DNA of 64,000 bases from Moraxella canis (GCF_002014965.1 NZ_MUXT01000004.1:62001-126000), one strand, 5' to 3'. Positions 25,621 to 35,445 are shown, counted from the stretch's first letter. The notes: generated by a model from the sequence alone, not told the origin. Numbers and translations: made by a program.

Positions 25621-26415
25621 ATGTTACAAGCTACTGATCTGCGCCTAACCTTTAATCCAGGCACTCCCATCGAAAACCCTGCGCTGCGCGGACTGTCGTT
25701 ATCCATTGCTGATGGTGAGTTTGTGACGGTAATTGGCACCAATGGCGCTGGCAAATCCACTTTCTTAAATGCCATCAGTGGTGCGGTGCGTGTCGATAGT
25801 GGCAGCATCAAAATCAATGGTCAAGATGTCACCCGCTTAGAGACGCATAAGCGCGCCAAACAAGTGGCACGCGTTTTTCAGGACCCAATGGCAGGTACCT
25901 GTGAGGCGCTCACCATTGAGGAGAATATGGCACTGGCTTATAAGCGTGGCGGTGTGCGCGGCTTGGCAGGTGCATTAAACAACAAAAATCGTGAGCTGTT
26001 CCGTGAAAAGCTATCTATCTTAAAACTTGGATTAGAAAACCGCTTAACCGACCGTATGGGGCTTTTGTCAGGCGGTCAGCGTCAGGCGGTCAGTCTGTTG
26101 ATGGCAAGCCTACAGCCCTCAAAAATTCTGCTGCTAGATGAGCATACAGCAGCACTTGACCCAAAAACTGCCGCCTTTGTTTTGGATTTGACTGATAAAA
26201 TCGTCGGTGAAGGGCGTCTGACCACGATGATGGTCACGCACTCAATGCAGCAAGCGCTCACGCATGGCACGCGCACCGTCATGCTGCATCAAGGTCAGGT
26301 AGTGCTTGATGTGTCAGGAGATGAAAGACAGGGTATGAGCGTTCAAGACTTATTAAATATGTTTGAAAGAACTCGCCGTGAAAAGGTAGAAGATGACAGC
26401 TTGATCTTGGGCTGA
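25621..26415 (+). CDS. ABC transporter ATP-binding protein (TrpZ-like)
   Basis: A 264-residue ATPase that powers the import system. All motifs are intact: Walker A GTNGAGKST, Q-loop VFQDPMAGT, signature LSGGQRQAVSLLMA, Walker B ILLLDEHTAALD and H-loop MVTHSMQQA. The ABC signature reads LSGGQ as usual, and the Walker B is followed by His rather than Pro in DEHTAALD, as in several amino-acid importers of this subfamily. It lies ten bases behind the permease, with a GGAG ribosome site, and is probably the last gene of the operon. Confidence 0.92.
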   Translation: MLQATDLRLTFNPGTPIENPALRGLSLSIADGEFVTVIGTNGAGKSTFLNAISGAVRVDSGSIKINGQDVTRLETHKRAKQVARVFQDPMAGTCEALTIEENMALAYKRGGVRGLAGALNNKNRELFREKLSILKLGLENRLTDRMGLLSGGQRQAVSLLMASLQPSKILLLDEHTAALDPKTAAFVLDLTDKIVGEGRLTTMMVTHSMQQALTHGTRTVMLHQGQVVLDVSGDERQGMSVQDLLNMFERTRREKVEDDSLILG

Positions 26416-26545
26416 TGGCGAATTTGGCAGATTGGCACATCTATTGGCGCTATCTTGACTTAGCCCAGTGATCAACAATAAAGCTCAGCTTTGTCTGAGC
26501 TTTCGTTATTTAAGAAACAAGATGGCTGCAAAAGCCAGTAAACAA

Positions 26546-26554
26546 TGATAAAAT
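26546..26554 (+). promoter_or_regulatory. Extended -10 promoter of purU
   Basis: TGATAAAAT lies about 52 bp before the purU start. Confidence 0.5.
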
Positions 26555-26606
26555 TGGCGCATCTTAGCGCTTACTAAGCGTATCAATGAATAAATCAAAT
26601 GAGTGA

Positions 26607-27488
26607 ATGACTATGGCTAATTGTTTGCGCTGTGAAAATGAAATCGGGCGATTGTTGGTGACTTGCGAAGATCAGTCAGGCATCGTGCAGGCGGTCTCAG
26701 GGTTTTTGTATCGTCATGGCGCCAATATCATCTCGCTGGATCAACACACGACCGAAGCGTATGGTGGTCGTTACTTTATGCGTGTGGAGTTTCATCTTAG
26801 AGGCTTGGTCGCCCAAAAAAATCAGCTTGAGGAGGCTTTCGCCCAAGAAGTGGCAGAGCAGTACCGTATGAATTGGCAAATGACCAGTACCCAAGCACTC
26901 AAAAAAGTCGGTATTTTAGTTTCAAAAGAAGATCATGCGCTACTTGAGCTATTGTGGCGCTACCGCCGCGGTACGCTGCCTTGTCATATCACGCAAGTGG
27001 TCTCAAACCACGAAAGCCTGCGCGCATCCGTTGAATCATTTGGCATTGAGTTTATTCATATTCCTGTGGATAAAGATAATAAACAAGCAGCCTATGATGA
27101 GATTGACCGTGTGATGGCGGATAATGATCTGTTGGTGTTGGCGCGTTATATGCAGATTTTGACCCCATCATTTGTGGATAAGTGGCAGGGTAAGATCATT
27201 AATATCCATCATTCTTTTTTGCCAGCTTTTGTGGGCGCCAATCCGTACAAGCAAGCCTTTGACAAAGGGGTAAAACTGATCGGCGCCACCGCGCACTATG
27301 TGACCAGTGAGCTTGACCAAGGACCGATCATTGAGCAAGGCGTGGCACGTGTCAGCCACGCATTTAATGTCAGTGATCTACGAGAGCTTGGGCGTGATAT
27401 TGAGCGCGATGTGCTCGCTCGCGCAGTCAGATGGCATCTGGAGGATCGCGTCATCATCGATGGCGCAAAAACGATCGTGTTTGATTAA
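26607..27488 (+). CDS. purU: Formyltetrahydrofolate deformylase
   Basis: A 293-residue enzyme that hydrolyses 10-formyl-tetrahydrofolate to formate and tetrahydrofolate, balancing one-carbon units. An N-terminal ACT domain (about residues 10-90; LLVTCEDQSGIVQAVSGFLY) senses amino acids; the C-terminal formyltransferase-like domain has NIHHSFLPAFVGANPY and the catalytic Asp in SELDQGPIIEQ. Two nearby ATG codons (26607, 26613) are possible; I used the first. It is monocistronic and ends in a good terminator. Confidence 0.94.
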   Translation: MTMANCLRCENEIGRLLVTCEDQSGIVQAVSGFLYRHGANIISLDQHTTEAYGGRYFMRVEFHLRGLVAQKNQLEEAFAQEVAEQYRMNWQMTSTQALKKVGILVSKEDHALLELLWRYRRGTLPCHITQVVSNHESLRASVESFGIEFIHIPVDKDNKQAAYDEIDRVMADNDLLVLARYMQILTPSFVDKWQGKIINIHHSFLPAFVGANPYKQAFDKGVKLIGATAHYVTSELDQGPIIEQGVARVSHAFNVSDLRELGRDIERDVLARAVRWHLEDRVIIDGAKTIVFD

Positions 27489-27508
27489 GCGGCGCATACC
27501 ATCATCTT

Positions 27509-27538
27509 AACAGGGCAATTTATTGACCCTGTTTTTTT
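27509..27538 (+). terminator. Terminator of purU
   Basis: Stem AACAGGG with CCCTGTT and a 10-nt loop, then seven T. Confidence 0.85.
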
Positions 27539-27680
27539 ATTATTAAGAAAATGTATTTTGGTTAATTTAATGAATGTCATGCGATGGTATTTTCGTAAGT
27601 GAAGCTAGTAGTTTAAAAAATTATTATTACAATAAAATCAGTAACTTATAAAAATAGTTGTGGATAACTTTAATCCACTA

Positions 27681-27708
27681 TTGAAAAATTTAAGACTGCC
27701 TACCATAT
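27681..27708 (+). promoter_or_regulatory. clpB: Candidate sigma-32 heat-shock promoter of clpB
   Basis: TTGAAA at 27681-27686 and TACCATAT at 27701-27708 are separated by 14 bp. They match the sigma-32 pattern CTTGAAA, 11-16 bp, CCCCATNT in most positions, and the gene is a classical heat-shock gene. The leader would be about 90 nt. Confidence 0.5.
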
Positions 27709-27803
27709 AACAGCTAACAATGCAATGTATATTTATTGAGATTTGATCGTTAATAAATCTTAATGAATATATCATGTGAATGATCGTATTCAAGGATAAT
27801 AAT

Positions 27804-30380
27804 ATGAATTTTGAAAAATATACTCGAACGCTGCAGGAGATCATACGTGGGGCGCAGCAAAGCAGTCTTGGGCATAACCATACCGCGATTGCCCCTGTGC
27901 ATCTGCTGAGTGCTGTGGCTGATAATAACACTGCAGCGTCTATCATTGAGGCAAGTGGTGCAAATTTAGCTCGGCTAACAGATGAAATTGAGGTTCTGCT
28001 TTCCCATCAAGCGGTGATCAATCAGCCCACAGGTCAAGTGAATTTATCACCTGATACTGCTAAAGTCTTACAGGCGACAGAAAATTATGCCGCCAAAGCA
28101 GGTGATGAATTTGTGCCGATTGAGTGGCTGATTTTGGCACTTTTTGAAGATAAATCACTCAATAAAGCCTTTGTGTCGGCAGGCATTACTGCCCAAAATT
28201 TACAAACGATAATTACAAATATTCGAGGAGATGAGACTGTGACTGATCAAAATAGCGAACAAAACCGCCAAGCATTAGATAAATATACCATCAATCTCAC
28301 CGAGCGCGCGCTGGCAGGGAAGCTTGATCCTGTGATTGGGCGTGATGACGAAATCCGCCGTACCGTACAGGTGCTGTCTCGCCGCACCAAAAATAACCCA
28401 GTGCTCATCGGTGAGGCAGGTGTCGGTAAAACTGCCATCGTCGAAGGGCTTGCACAGCGTATCGTCAATGGTGAGGTGCCTGAGAGTCTAAGAAATAAAA
28501 GCGTGCTATCGCTAGATATGGGGTCTTTGATTGCTGGGGCTAAATATCATGGTGAGTTTGAGGAGCGCCTAAAAGCAGTACTAAACGAGCTTGCCAAACA
28601 AGACGGCAATGTCATTTTGTTCATTGATGAGCTACACACCATGGTGGGCGCTGGCAAGACCAGTGGTGCGATGGATGCTGGTAATATGCTCAAGCCTGCG
28701 CTTGCTCGCGGTGAGCTGCGCTGCGTGGGGGCAACGACTTTGGATGAGTATCGTCAATATATCGAAAAAGACCCAGCGCTTGAGCGCCGCTTCCAAAAAG
28801 TCTTGGTGGATGAGCCAAGTGTTGAGGACACCATTGCCATTTTACGCGGTCTAAAAGAGCGTTATGAGCTACATCATGGCGTCAAAATCATGGATTCAGC
28901 CATCATCGCTGCTGCCAAGATGAGCCATCGCTACATCACCGATCGTCAGCTGCCGGATAAGGCGATTGACTTGATTGACGAAGCTGCCAGCCGTATCAAA
29001 ATGGAGCTTGATAGCAAGCCTGAAAGTCTAGATAAGCTAGATCGCCGCATCATTCAGCTAAAAATGCAGCTAGAAGCTGTGAAAAATGAAGAAGATGCTG
29101 GTGCAAAATCGCAAGTCAAATCACTTGAGCAGCAAATTGACGAAGCGCAAAAGCAATACAGTGAGCTTGAAGAGGTTTGGAAAGCTGAAAAAGCAGGTGT
29201 TGAAAAAAGTAAGCAGCTTCAAGCTAAGCTAGACACCGCGCGCGTGACATTAGAAAAGGCGTTGCGTGAAGGGGATTATGCCCGCGCTTCACAGCTACAA
29301 TATGGTGAGATCATTGAGCTTGAAAAGCAATTGGCAGAAGAGCAGCTGGACGAAACAGAGCACGCGCCTAAGCTGCTTCGCAATAAAGTCACTGATAACG
29401 AAATCGCCGAGGTGGTCTCTGCAGCAACTGGCATTCCTGTTGCCAAAATGCTTCAAGGTGAACGCAATAAACTGCTGGCGATGGAAGAGGTGCTACATGA
29501 ACGCGTCATCGGTCAGAATGAGGCAGTGACAGCGGTATCAAATGCGGTGCGACGCAGCCGTTCGGGCTTGTCGGATCCTAATAAGCCAAGCGGTTCTTTC
29601 TTATTCTTGGGACCGACAGGCGTGGGTAAGACCGAGCTGACCAAGGCACTGGCAAATTTCTTGTTCGACTCTGAAGATGCAATGGTTCGCATTGACATGA
29701 GTGAGTATATGGAAAAGCACAGCGTCTCACGCTTGGTGGGTGCACCTCCAGGCTATGTAGGTTATGAAGAAGGGGGTGTACTGACCGAAGCGGTACGCCG
29801 CAAGCCGTACAGTGTTGTACTCTTTGATGAGATTGAAAAAGCACATCCAGATGTCTTTAATATCCTGCTGCAGGTGCTTGACGATGGTCGCTTAACCGAC
29901 AGTCAAGGTCGCGTGGTGAACTTTAAAAATACGGTTATTATCATGACCAGTAACTTGGGCAGTCATGCGATTCATGAGATGGCAGATGCGCCTTATGAAG
30001 ACATTAAGGCTGCTGTGATGACTTCGGTAACAGGTCACTTTAGGCCAGAATTTATTAACCGTATTGATGAGATCGTCGTATTCCATGGCTTGGGTGCGGA
30101 TCAAATGACGGGCATTGCCGAGATTCAGCTTGATCGTCTGCGCGCGCGCCTTAAAGAGCGTGAGCTTGGCCTCAGTGTGAGTGATGAAGCGATGAGTCAT
30201 TTGGTGGCAGTGGGTTATGATCCTGTCTTTGGTGCTCGCCCATTGAAGCGCGCGATTCAGCAAGAGATTGAAAATCCGTTGGCGCAGCTTTTACTCTCTG
30301 GCGAGTTCGTCGCAGGGGATACCATCTCTGTTGAGTGGCTAAATGATCAGTTTGCTTTTAATAAGCTGCGTTATAGCTGA
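27804..30380 (+). CDS. clpB: ATP-dependent chaperone ClpB
   Basis: An 858-residue AAA+ disaggregase, the usual size, that works with DnaK to extract proteins from aggregates. The N-terminal Clp repeat domain starts [18 protein letters not shown]; the first ATPase domain has GEAGVGKT and [12 protein letters not shown]; a coiled-coil middle domain spans about residues 410-525; the second ATPase domain has GPTGVGKT and [15 protein letters not shown] chose the ATG at 27804, after AAGGATAATAAT, because it begins the conserved sequence; the frame opens eight codons earlier. It is monocistronic and closed by a terminator shared with the convergent gene. Confidence 0.97.
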   Translation: MNFEKYTRTLQEIIRGAQQSSLGHNHTAIAPVHLLSAVADNNTAASIIEASGANLARLTDEIEVLLSHQAVINQPTGQVNLSPDTAKVLQATENYAAKAGDEFVPIEWLILALFEDKSLNKAFVSAGITAQNLQTIITNIRGDETVTDQNSEQNRQALDKYTINLTERALAGKLDPVIGRDDEIRRTVQVLSRRTKNNPVLIGEAGVGKTAIVEGLAQRIVNGEVPESLRNKSVLSLDMGSLIAGAKYHGEFEERLKAVLNELAKQDGNVILFIDELHTMVGAGKTSGAMDAGNMLKPALARGELRCVGATTLDEYRQYIEKDPALERRFQKVLVDEPSVEDTIAILRGLKERYELHHGVKIMDSAIIAAAKMSHRYITDRQLPDKAIDLIDEAASRIKMELDSKPESLDKLDRRIIQLKMQLEAVKNEEDAGAKSQVKSLEQQIDEAQKQYSELEEVWKAEKAGVEKSKQLQAKLDTARVTLEKALREGDYARASQLQYGEIIELEKQLAEEQLDETEHAPKLLRNKVTDNEIAEVVSAATGIPVAKMLQGERNKLLAMEEVLHERVIGQNEAVTAVSNAVRRSRSGLSDPNKPSGSFLFLGPTGVGKTELTKALANFLFDSEDAMVRIDMSEYMEKHSVSRLVGAPPGYVGYEEGGVLTEAVRRKPYSVVLFDEIEKAHPDVFNILLQVLDDGRLTDSQGRVVNFKNTVIIMTSNLGSHAIHEMADAPYEDIKAAVMTSVTGHFRPEFINRIDEIVVFHGLGADQMTGIAEIQLDRLRARLKERELGLSVSDEAMSHLVAVGYDPVFGARPLKRAIQQEIENPLAQLLLSGEFVAGDTISVEWLNDQFAFNKLRYS

Positions 30381-30401
30381 TTTTCATCCGATCTTATCAT
30401 C

Positions 30402-30432
30402 AAAAACCATCGGCAAACTGTCGATGGTTTTT
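30402..30432. terminator. Bidirectional terminator between clpB and NRDE gene
   Basis: Stem AAAAACCATCG with CGATGGTTTTT and a 9-nt loop. It overlaps the stop codon of the minus-strand gene. Confidence 0.85.
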
Positions 30433-31225
30433 ATTTGTGCTTTAAATGACCAAACCATGAAAAGATTTGACCCATCTGCTCACCCTGCTGCTGTTTTTCT
30501 TGCCAAGCCAGATGATGGTTTTGAAGACAGAGTAAATTTGAAACCCGTGTACCGTAATTTGAACTTTGAATAAAAATACTGGACAATAGCCGCTCCAAGG
30601 GTAGATCTACGCCTGTATTGGGCAGTTGGTCATCTTCAGCTTTTTGTGTATCTTCAAGCACTTGCCACACAGCTTGGCTCAGCTCTGGCGTGATGATCAG
30701 ATTATCAAAGCCAAGCTTTTCATTAAACAAAGGTAGAATTTCTTGACAAAAGCGCATCCTTAAACGCGCGCACTTGAACCATTCATCACTGATCAGACCA
30801 TTTGATAAAGTGTACACGCCAGCTGCCAGTACGATCGGCGCTACACCTTTGTTGCTCATATAGGCAGCTTGAGTGCGGTCGCCGACGATGAGATTAAACC
30901 CTGCAAAGTCTGTTTGCGATGACTTTAAGTCTTCCAAAAATCGTAATGGCGGCATCTGTGATTCAAGATAGGTTTGAACCAATGTGCCACGCGAGGTCGC
31001 ATACTGTCTTTTGTCTTGCCCATCACGAAAATTGGTCAAAATCGCCCAGCGACCTGATAGGGTTACACCCATCCAAGTACCACCTGCCTGCTTATCGCGT
31101 CCGGCAATGATGCCATCACAGGCGTGTAGTGGCAAGGTCGGACGCTCATAAAATTCATCTCGATTTGAGATTAATAACAGCGGCGTATCAGGCAGCGTCT
31201 GCCAAGCCAAAGCAGCAATGCACAT
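30431..31225 (-). CDS. NRDE family protein
   Basis: A 264-residue protein of the NRDE (TANGO2-like) family. The N-terminal nucleophile-type start MCIAALAW and the family motif LLISNRDEFYERPT are visible, followed by GGTWMGVTLSGRWAILTNFRD, another conserved block. The family is present in bacteria and animals; its function is uncertain, with proposed links to haem handling or membrane lipid homeostasis. It lies three bases behind sspB on the same strand, so it is probably the last gene of an sspA-sspB operon. Confidence 0.88.
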   Translation of the reverse strand: MCIAALAWQTLPDTPLLLISNRDEFYERPTLPLHACDGIIAGRDKQAGGTWMGVTLSGRWAILTNFRDGQDKRQYATSRGTLVQTYLESQMPPLRFLEDLKSSQTDFAGFNLIVGDRTQAAYMSNKGVAPIVLAAGVYTLSNGLISDEWFKCARLRMRFCQEILPLFNEKLGFDNLIITPELSQAVWQVLEDTQKAEDDQLPNTGVDLPLERLLSSIFIQSSNYGTRVSNLLCLQNHHLAWQEKQQQGEQMGQIFSWFGHLKHK

Positions 31226-31228
31226 TAA

Positions 31229-31621
31229 TTAGTCCAATACTCTTAGAGTTGAGCCTTTTGAGGTGGGCTGAGTTTCGGTGTCGGTTTTAGGCGATTGTTG
31301 GTCGGCATATTCAGCAGGATCAAAAAATGCGCCATGTTCAGGGTCTTCTTTGGCATATATTGCCATCAAAGCTGCCATAGGGATCCAGACATCTTGAGAT
31401 ATGCCACCAAATCTGGCAGCAAAACTGATGGCGTCATTATGAATTTGCAGGTTATGCGTGGCTTGATAAGACGCAGCCAGTACCAAGCGACCGTCTTGGG
31501 CGTACTCAAGTGGTGCGACAACATCTTCATGTGTCGCATCAATCATGAGATAAGGGGTGAAATCGTTATCTTCCATCCATTCATGAAAAGCGCGTACGAT
31601 ATAAGGGCGTTTTGGTGTCAT
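31229..31621 (-). CDS. sspB: ClpXP protease specificity-enhancing factor SspB
   Basis: A 130-residue adaptor that brings ssrA-tagged proteins to ClpXP. The N-terminal substrate-binding domain has RPYIVRAFHEWMEDNDFTPY and FAARFGGISQDVWIPMAALM; the short C-terminal tail ends in the ClpX-binding segment, here STLRVLD. Two ATG codons (31627 and 31621) are possible; the AAGGA site sits six bases before the second but touches the first, so I chose 31621. The first ATG overlaps the sspA stop, showing the genes are tightly coupled. Confidence 0.92.
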   Translation of the reverse strand: MTPKRPYIVRAFHEWMEDNDFTPYLMIDATHEDVVAPLEYAQDGRLVLAASYQATHNLQIHNDAISFAARFGGISQDVWIPMAALMAIYAKEDPEHGAFFDPAEYADQQSPKTDTETQPTSKGSTLRVLD

Positions 31622-31623
31622 AA

Positions 31624-32247
31624 TCATTCCTTAAAAGAAATACTATTAATAAAGCTTGGTCTGGCAAATTGGCGCTCTTGATATTCTATCAGTGGGCGTA
31701 TTAGATGCGCGGGAAGCTCAATGCCCATCTTAGGCAGCCGCCAAAGTAGCGGCAATAATAACACATCACACCATCCAAAAGTATCCGACATAAAATAAGG
31801 CTTATGCCCAAATAGTGGCGCAATCGTTACCAGTGAATCACTCAATGACTTTCTGGCGGCTGTGGCAGCTTGAACATCAAAACTGTCAGGATGGGTCAGT
31901 AGGGTATAGCCATGCTTTAACCAGTCTTTTTGGAGTCGCCATGCCAATTGGCGCACTTTGGCGCGTTCGCTTGGTGCATCAGGCATGAGGCGTGGGACTT
32001 GATGACGCTCCTCAAGATATTCAAAGATGACATTATGCTCATACAATGAAATGTCTCGATTGACCAAGATGGGGAGGGTATGATAAGGGTTTAGCTCAAT
32101 CAGCTCTTCAGGGCGGTCCTCATCAATGAGCACAGTTTCATAATTCAAGCGTTTTTCTTCAAGCAGTAGCCGTACGATATGGCTGTTAATTCCATGATCA
32201 GCATAAAGAACAAACTGTGTTAAAGAAAGATGAGGTAAATTTGCCAT
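31624..32247 (-). CDS. sspA: Stringent starvation protein A
   Basis: A 207-residue glutathione-S-transferase-fold protein that binds RNA polymerase and changes transcription during starvation. The thioredoxin-like half carries DHGINSHIVRLLLEEKRLNY and the PYHTLPILVNRDISLYEHNVI block; the helical half follows. It lacks an obvious catalytic Cys or Ser, as expected for SspA. It heads an operon with sspB and the NRDE gene. Confidence 0.92.
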   Translation of the reverse strand: MANLPHLSLTQFVLYADHGINSHIVRLLLEEKRLNYETVLIDEDRPEELIELNPYHTLPILVNRDISLYEHNVIFEYLEERHQVPRLMPDAPSERAKVRQLAWRLQKDWLKHGYTLLTHPDSFDVQAATAARKSLSDSLVTIAPLFGHKPYFMSDTFGWCDVLLLPLLWRLPKMGIELPAHLIRPLIEYQERQFARPSFINSISFKE

Positions 32248-32346
32248 GCGTAGCGATGATATAAATGAGCCTCTTAGTGTATCAAAATTTTTGCTTGAAG
32301 TGTGAAATTATGTGCTCAGACATAAAATCATCAATCAATAAAAAAT

Positions 32347-32379
32347 AAAAAAAGACCGAAACGATTCGGTCTTTTTTTT
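32347..32379 (-). terminator. Terminator of petABC operon
   Basis: Stem of AAAAAAAGACCGAA with TTCGGTCTTTTTTT (14 bp) and a 4-nt loop, symmetrical in A and T runs, so usable in both directions. It lies just behind petC. Confidence 0.9.
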
Positions 32380-32387
32380 GGAGGATT

Positions 32388-33113
32388 TTATTTGACGTCT
32401 TTCCAGAATTCTTTATTAAGCAGATAAACTGGAATCAATAAAATCAATAAGAACAAAATCACAAAGGCGCCATACACTTTACGATCATGGCGGACAGGTT
32501 CAGCCATCCATGCCATAAAGTTAACCAAATCGCCAACGCGCGCTTCATATTCTTCTTTACCCAGCTCTTCTTGCAGGTTATGAAGAACGTGAGGCATTGC
32601 AGCGTTTGCAAGTACTAGGTTGTTTGCACCCCAAGGGCGGCTTGGATCTTCGTAAAATGACAATAGATAGGTATAAACCCAGTCATCACCACGCAGACGA
32701 GTTTCTAGCGATAAATCAGGTGGTGCAGCACCAAACCATTGACCTTGTAATTCTGGATCGATACCAGCGTTGATGTGATCACCAATGGCATCGCTGCTGA
32801 CAAGCAAATATTTCTCAACCAATTCAGGTGGAATCTCAAGATCTTGAGCGATTCTAGAGTGGCGGACATATTGAGCTGAGTGGCAGCCGACGCAGTAGTT
32901 CATAAACATGGCAGCGCCACGCTGCAAAGAACCTTTATTCGTAAGATCGATCGGTGCTGTGCTACATTCTAATGTTACCACAGTGCCATCGGCTTCAGTA
33001 TATTCACCACAACCTTGTGCACCGGCAGCCATTGCGTTGGTGCTTGCAAAAGCACCAACTGTTGCTAACACAGCGCCTGCACCAAATTTTACAAGTGAAT
33101 TAAGCGCTTTCAT
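32388..33113 (-). CDS. petC: Cytochrome c1 of the bc1 complex
   Basis: A 241-residue membrane-anchored c-type cytochrome that takes electrons from the Rieske protein and passes them to cytochrome c. A signal peptide precedes cleavage near NAMA-AG; the haem site is CVGCH (about residue 74) within MFMNYCVGCHSAQYVRHSR. The axial Met is likely in the AAMPHVLHNL block. One C-terminal helix (GAFVILFLLILLIPVYL) anchors it. Its ATG overlaps the petB stop by one base (TAATG). Confidence 0.95.
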   Translation of the reverse strand: MKALNSLVKFGAGAVLATVGAFASTNAMAAGAQGCGEYTEADGTVVTLECSTAPIDLTNKGSLQRGAAMFMNYCVGCHSAQYVRHSRIAQDLEIPPELVEKYLLVSSDAIGDHINAGIDPELQGQWFGAAPPDLSLETRLRGDDWVYTYLLSFYEDPSRPWGANNLVLANAAMPHVLHNLQEELGKEEYEARVGDLVNFMAWMAEPVRHDRKVYGAFVILFLLILLIPVYLLNKEFWKDVK

Positions 33114-34339
33114 TAATGACCTCCGGTAACACGTTCAGGTGGTTGTTTGCATTTCTCAATTGATGTATAAAATGGCATCAATAAGAAGTACAAGAAGTAT
33201 AGGACTGTACAGATACGACCCACGATGGTAGCTGTTGGTGTTGAAGCTGTACCGCCCAAGTAGCCTAGAATGATGAAGCTTACAACAAAGATCGCCAATG
33301 CAATTTTTGACAAAATGCCTTTATAACGAATTGAGCGTACTGGCGAACGATCTAACCATGGCAGCACGAACAATACGGCAATTGCAGCACCCATAGCGAT
33401 GACACCACCTAGCTTATGCGGTACCGCGCGCAAGATCGCATAGAATGGCATATAATACCATACAGGCGCAATGTGTGGCGGCGTTTTCAGGGCGTTTGCA
33501 GCTTCAAAGTTTGGTTTTTCTAGGAAGTAGCCACCACCTTCAGGTACAAAGAACACAACCGCAAAGAAGAAGATGAAGAACACAACAATACCAACCATAT
33601 CGTGTACAGTGTAGTATGGATGGAATGGAACGCCATCTAACGGCACGCCGTTTTTATCTTTTAGCTTTTTAATATCAATGCCGTCTGGGTTGTTCGAACC
33701 GACATGGTGTAGTGCAACCAAGTGCATGAATACTAAGCCAACCAAAACCAATGGAATGGCGACAACGTGAAGGGCAAAGAAACGGTTTAGCGTAATACCA
33801 GAGATCAGATAGTCACCACGAACCCACTCAGCCAGGGCATCGCCAATGAATGGAATGGCAGCTGGTAGGTTCAAGATCACCTGAGCACCCCAATATGACA
33901 TATTACCCCATGGTAGTAGGTAACCAAAGAAGCCTTCAGCCATCAAGCATAGGTAGATACCCATACCGATCAGCCAAACAAGCTCGCGTGGTTTTTTATA
34001 TGAGCCGTACAATAAACCACGGAACATATGTAAATAAACAACGATAAAGAATGCCGATGCACCTGTGGAGTGCATATAACGAATGAGCCAACCGCCTTTT
34101 ACATCACGCATGATATATTCAAGCGATGCAAATGCGCCTTCAGCGCTTGGGTTGAACATCATGGTTAGCCAAATACCTGTTACCAACTGATTGACCAAAA
34201 CAATCATTGATAAAACACCAAAAAAATACCAAAAGTTGAAATTTTTTGGTGCATAATACTTGGACATATGGTATTCATAAGTTTCTGTGGCAGGATAGCG
34301 TGCGTCTACCCAGCTCATAAACTTCTTAGCAATACTCAT
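33113..34339 (-). CDS. petB: Cytochrome b of the bc1 complex
   Basis: A 408-residue integral membrane subunit with about eight to nine transmembrane helices and two b-type haems. The haem-ligand histidines are in RYMHSTGASAFFIVVYLHMF and FFALHVVAIPLVLVGLVFMH; the quinol-oxidation-site motif PEGGGYF is present where PEWY is usual in most bc1 complexes, with Gly-Gly-Gly in the loop. It oxidises quinol in respiration. It lies two bases behind petA and overlaps petC. Confidence 0.95.
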   Translation of the reverse strand: MSIAKKFMSWVDARYPATETYEYHMSKYYAPKNFNFWYFFGVLSMIVLVNQLVTGIWLTMMFNPSAEGAFASLEYIMRDVKGGWLIRYMHSTGASAFFIVVYLHMFRGLLYGSYKKPRELVWLIGMGIYLCLMAEGFFGYLLPWGNMSYWGAQVILNLPAAIPFIGDALAEWVRGDYLISGITLNRFFALHVVAIPLVLVGLVFMHLVALHHVGSNNPDGIDIKKLKDKNGVPLDGVPFHPYYTVHDMVGIVVFFIFFFAVVFFVPEGGGYFLEKPNFEAANALKTPPHIAPVWYYMPFYAILRAVPHKLGGVIAMGAAIAVLFVLPWLDRSPVRSIRYKGILSKIALAIFVVSFIILGYLGGTASTPTATIVGRICTVLYFLYFLLMPFYTSIEKCKQPPERVTGGH

Positions 34340-34341
34340 GA

Positions 34342-34926
34342 TTAAACCTCCCCAACGGTCAAGATGGTGCCATCGACGCTATAAATTGGCACGGGTAAGT
34401 TCGTAGGGGCGGGTACGCCACTATAAACGCGTCCTGCTAGGTCGTATAGCGATCCATGACAAGGACAGAAGAAACCACCAAACCAATCAGCACCACCCAA
34501 ATCTGCCGCGCCGACTTCAGGACGGTAAGTCGGTGCGCAGCCAAGATGCGTACACACACCTTCCACTACCAAAAGTTCTGGCTGCAGGGAGCGCGTTTCG
34601 TTTTTGCACTCTTCAGGCTGGATTGAAGCCTCAGAATTTGGATCGCTTAATTTTGGGGTTACTTTGCTTAGGTTTGCCACCATTTCTTCAGTACGTCTAA
34701 CAACAAAGATGGGCTTACCGCGATATTTAACGGTGATCATTTGACCGTTTTCAATGCCTGAAATGTCTTGAACGACAGCGGCACCTGCAGCTTCCGCTTT
34801 GGCGCTTGGATACCAAGAGCGCACAAATGGGGTGGCAATCGCACCAACACCAACCGCTCCAATGGCAGCTGTGGTTGCGATTAGGACTCTACGGCGTTTA
34901 ACATTCACGCCTTCGGCATGGCTCAT
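34342..34926 (-). CDS. petA: Ubiquinol-cytochrome c reductase Rieske iron-sulfur subunit
   Basis: A 194-residue protein with a twin-arginine-like N terminus (VKRRRVLIATTAAIGAVGVG) forming the single membrane helix, and a C-terminal Rieske domain. The [2Fe-2S] ligands are in CTHLGC and CPCHGS, each with one Cys and one His ligand plus the disulphide cysteines. It passes electrons from ubiquinol to cytochrome c1. It is the first gene of petABC. The leader contains a striking palindrome at 34949-34964. Confidence 0.95.
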   Translation of the reverse strand: MSHAEGVNVKRRRVLIATTAAIGAVGVGAIATPFVRSWYPSAKAEAAGAAVVQDISGIENGQMITVKYRGKPIFVVRRTEEMVANLSKVTPKLSDPNSEASIQPEECKNETRSLQPELLVVEGVCTHLGCAPTYRPEVGAADLGGADWFGGFFCPCHGSLYDLAGRVYSGVPAPTNLPVPIYSVDGTILTVGEV

Positions 34927-34948
34927 TAAAACTTCCTCCAGAAAAAGA

Positions 34949-34964
34949 ATGGGAATATTCCCAT
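34949..34964. promoter_or_regulatory. Perfect 16-bp palindrome upstream of petA
   Basis: ATGGGAATATTCCCAT is its own reverse complement. It sits between a candidate -10 and the petA ribosome site, a normal place for a repressor operator. I do not recognise the regulator. Confidence 0.5.
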
Positions 34965-35396
34965 ACTGGGTGTGTGGCTATAATAAAACACTTTTATTAA
35001 ATTTGCCACATTTGCTGTGCCTATTTTTGCTAAATATGACTATTTTAAGCTATTTTTGTAATAAAATAAATTATTCTCTTACAAAGTTGGCAAAAAATTC
35101 GCAAAAAAATTGAGTGATTTAACGAAAATGTGTTTTTATAAAATACTAGCTTATAAAAGGTGTTTGAAAAGCTAATATGTTTAAAATTTTCGTAAAAAAA
35201 TTATCTCTATAATGTTACCATATTTTAAAAATTTTTTCTGCACTAAAGCTGATAAAACACTCAAAAATTTGCAAATGTTTCAACTCATCGTTCGTAAATT
35301 TAGCACGCATGAAGCTTAATAGGGGTACTGATATAGAGTTGCAATTATTTGACCTGCCACTCTGACTGACTCGATCAGCTGATAAAAAATAACCAT

Positions 35397-35427
35397 AAAA
35401 AAACTCTCGATAAATCGAGAGTTTTTT
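35397..35427 (-). terminator. Terminator of rplM-rpsI
   Basis: Stem AAAAAACTCTCGA with TCGAGAGTTTTTT (13 bp) and a 4-nt loop, followed on the minus strand by a T run. Confidence 0.9.
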
Positions 35428-35445
35428 CGAAACGATAAGTGTGAA

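Larger units (their letters stand above)
27489..27803 (+). other. Intergenic region before clpB
   Basis: This 315-bp AT-rich stretch holds the purU terminator at its start, then no convincing ORF, a candidate heat-shock promoter around 27681-27708 and an AAGGA ribosome site just before clpB. Confidence 0.6.
34927..35445 (-). other. Intergenic region between rpsI and petA
   Basis: This 519-bp AT-rich stretch has no convincing gene. On the side nearest rpsI it holds that gene's terminator; on the side nearest petA it holds the petA ribosome site (GGAGGAAG), a perfect palindrome (34949-34964) and a possible minus-strand -10 TATTAT at 34985-34980. The middle is plain AT-rich sequence with short A and T runs. 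Confidence 0.6.

Noticed and set aside
34799..35113. Open frame of 104 codons upstream of petA on the plus strand
   Set aside because: It overlaps petA antisense and then continues into AT-rich intergenic DNA; no ribosome site, no recognisable domain, composition unlike neighbours.
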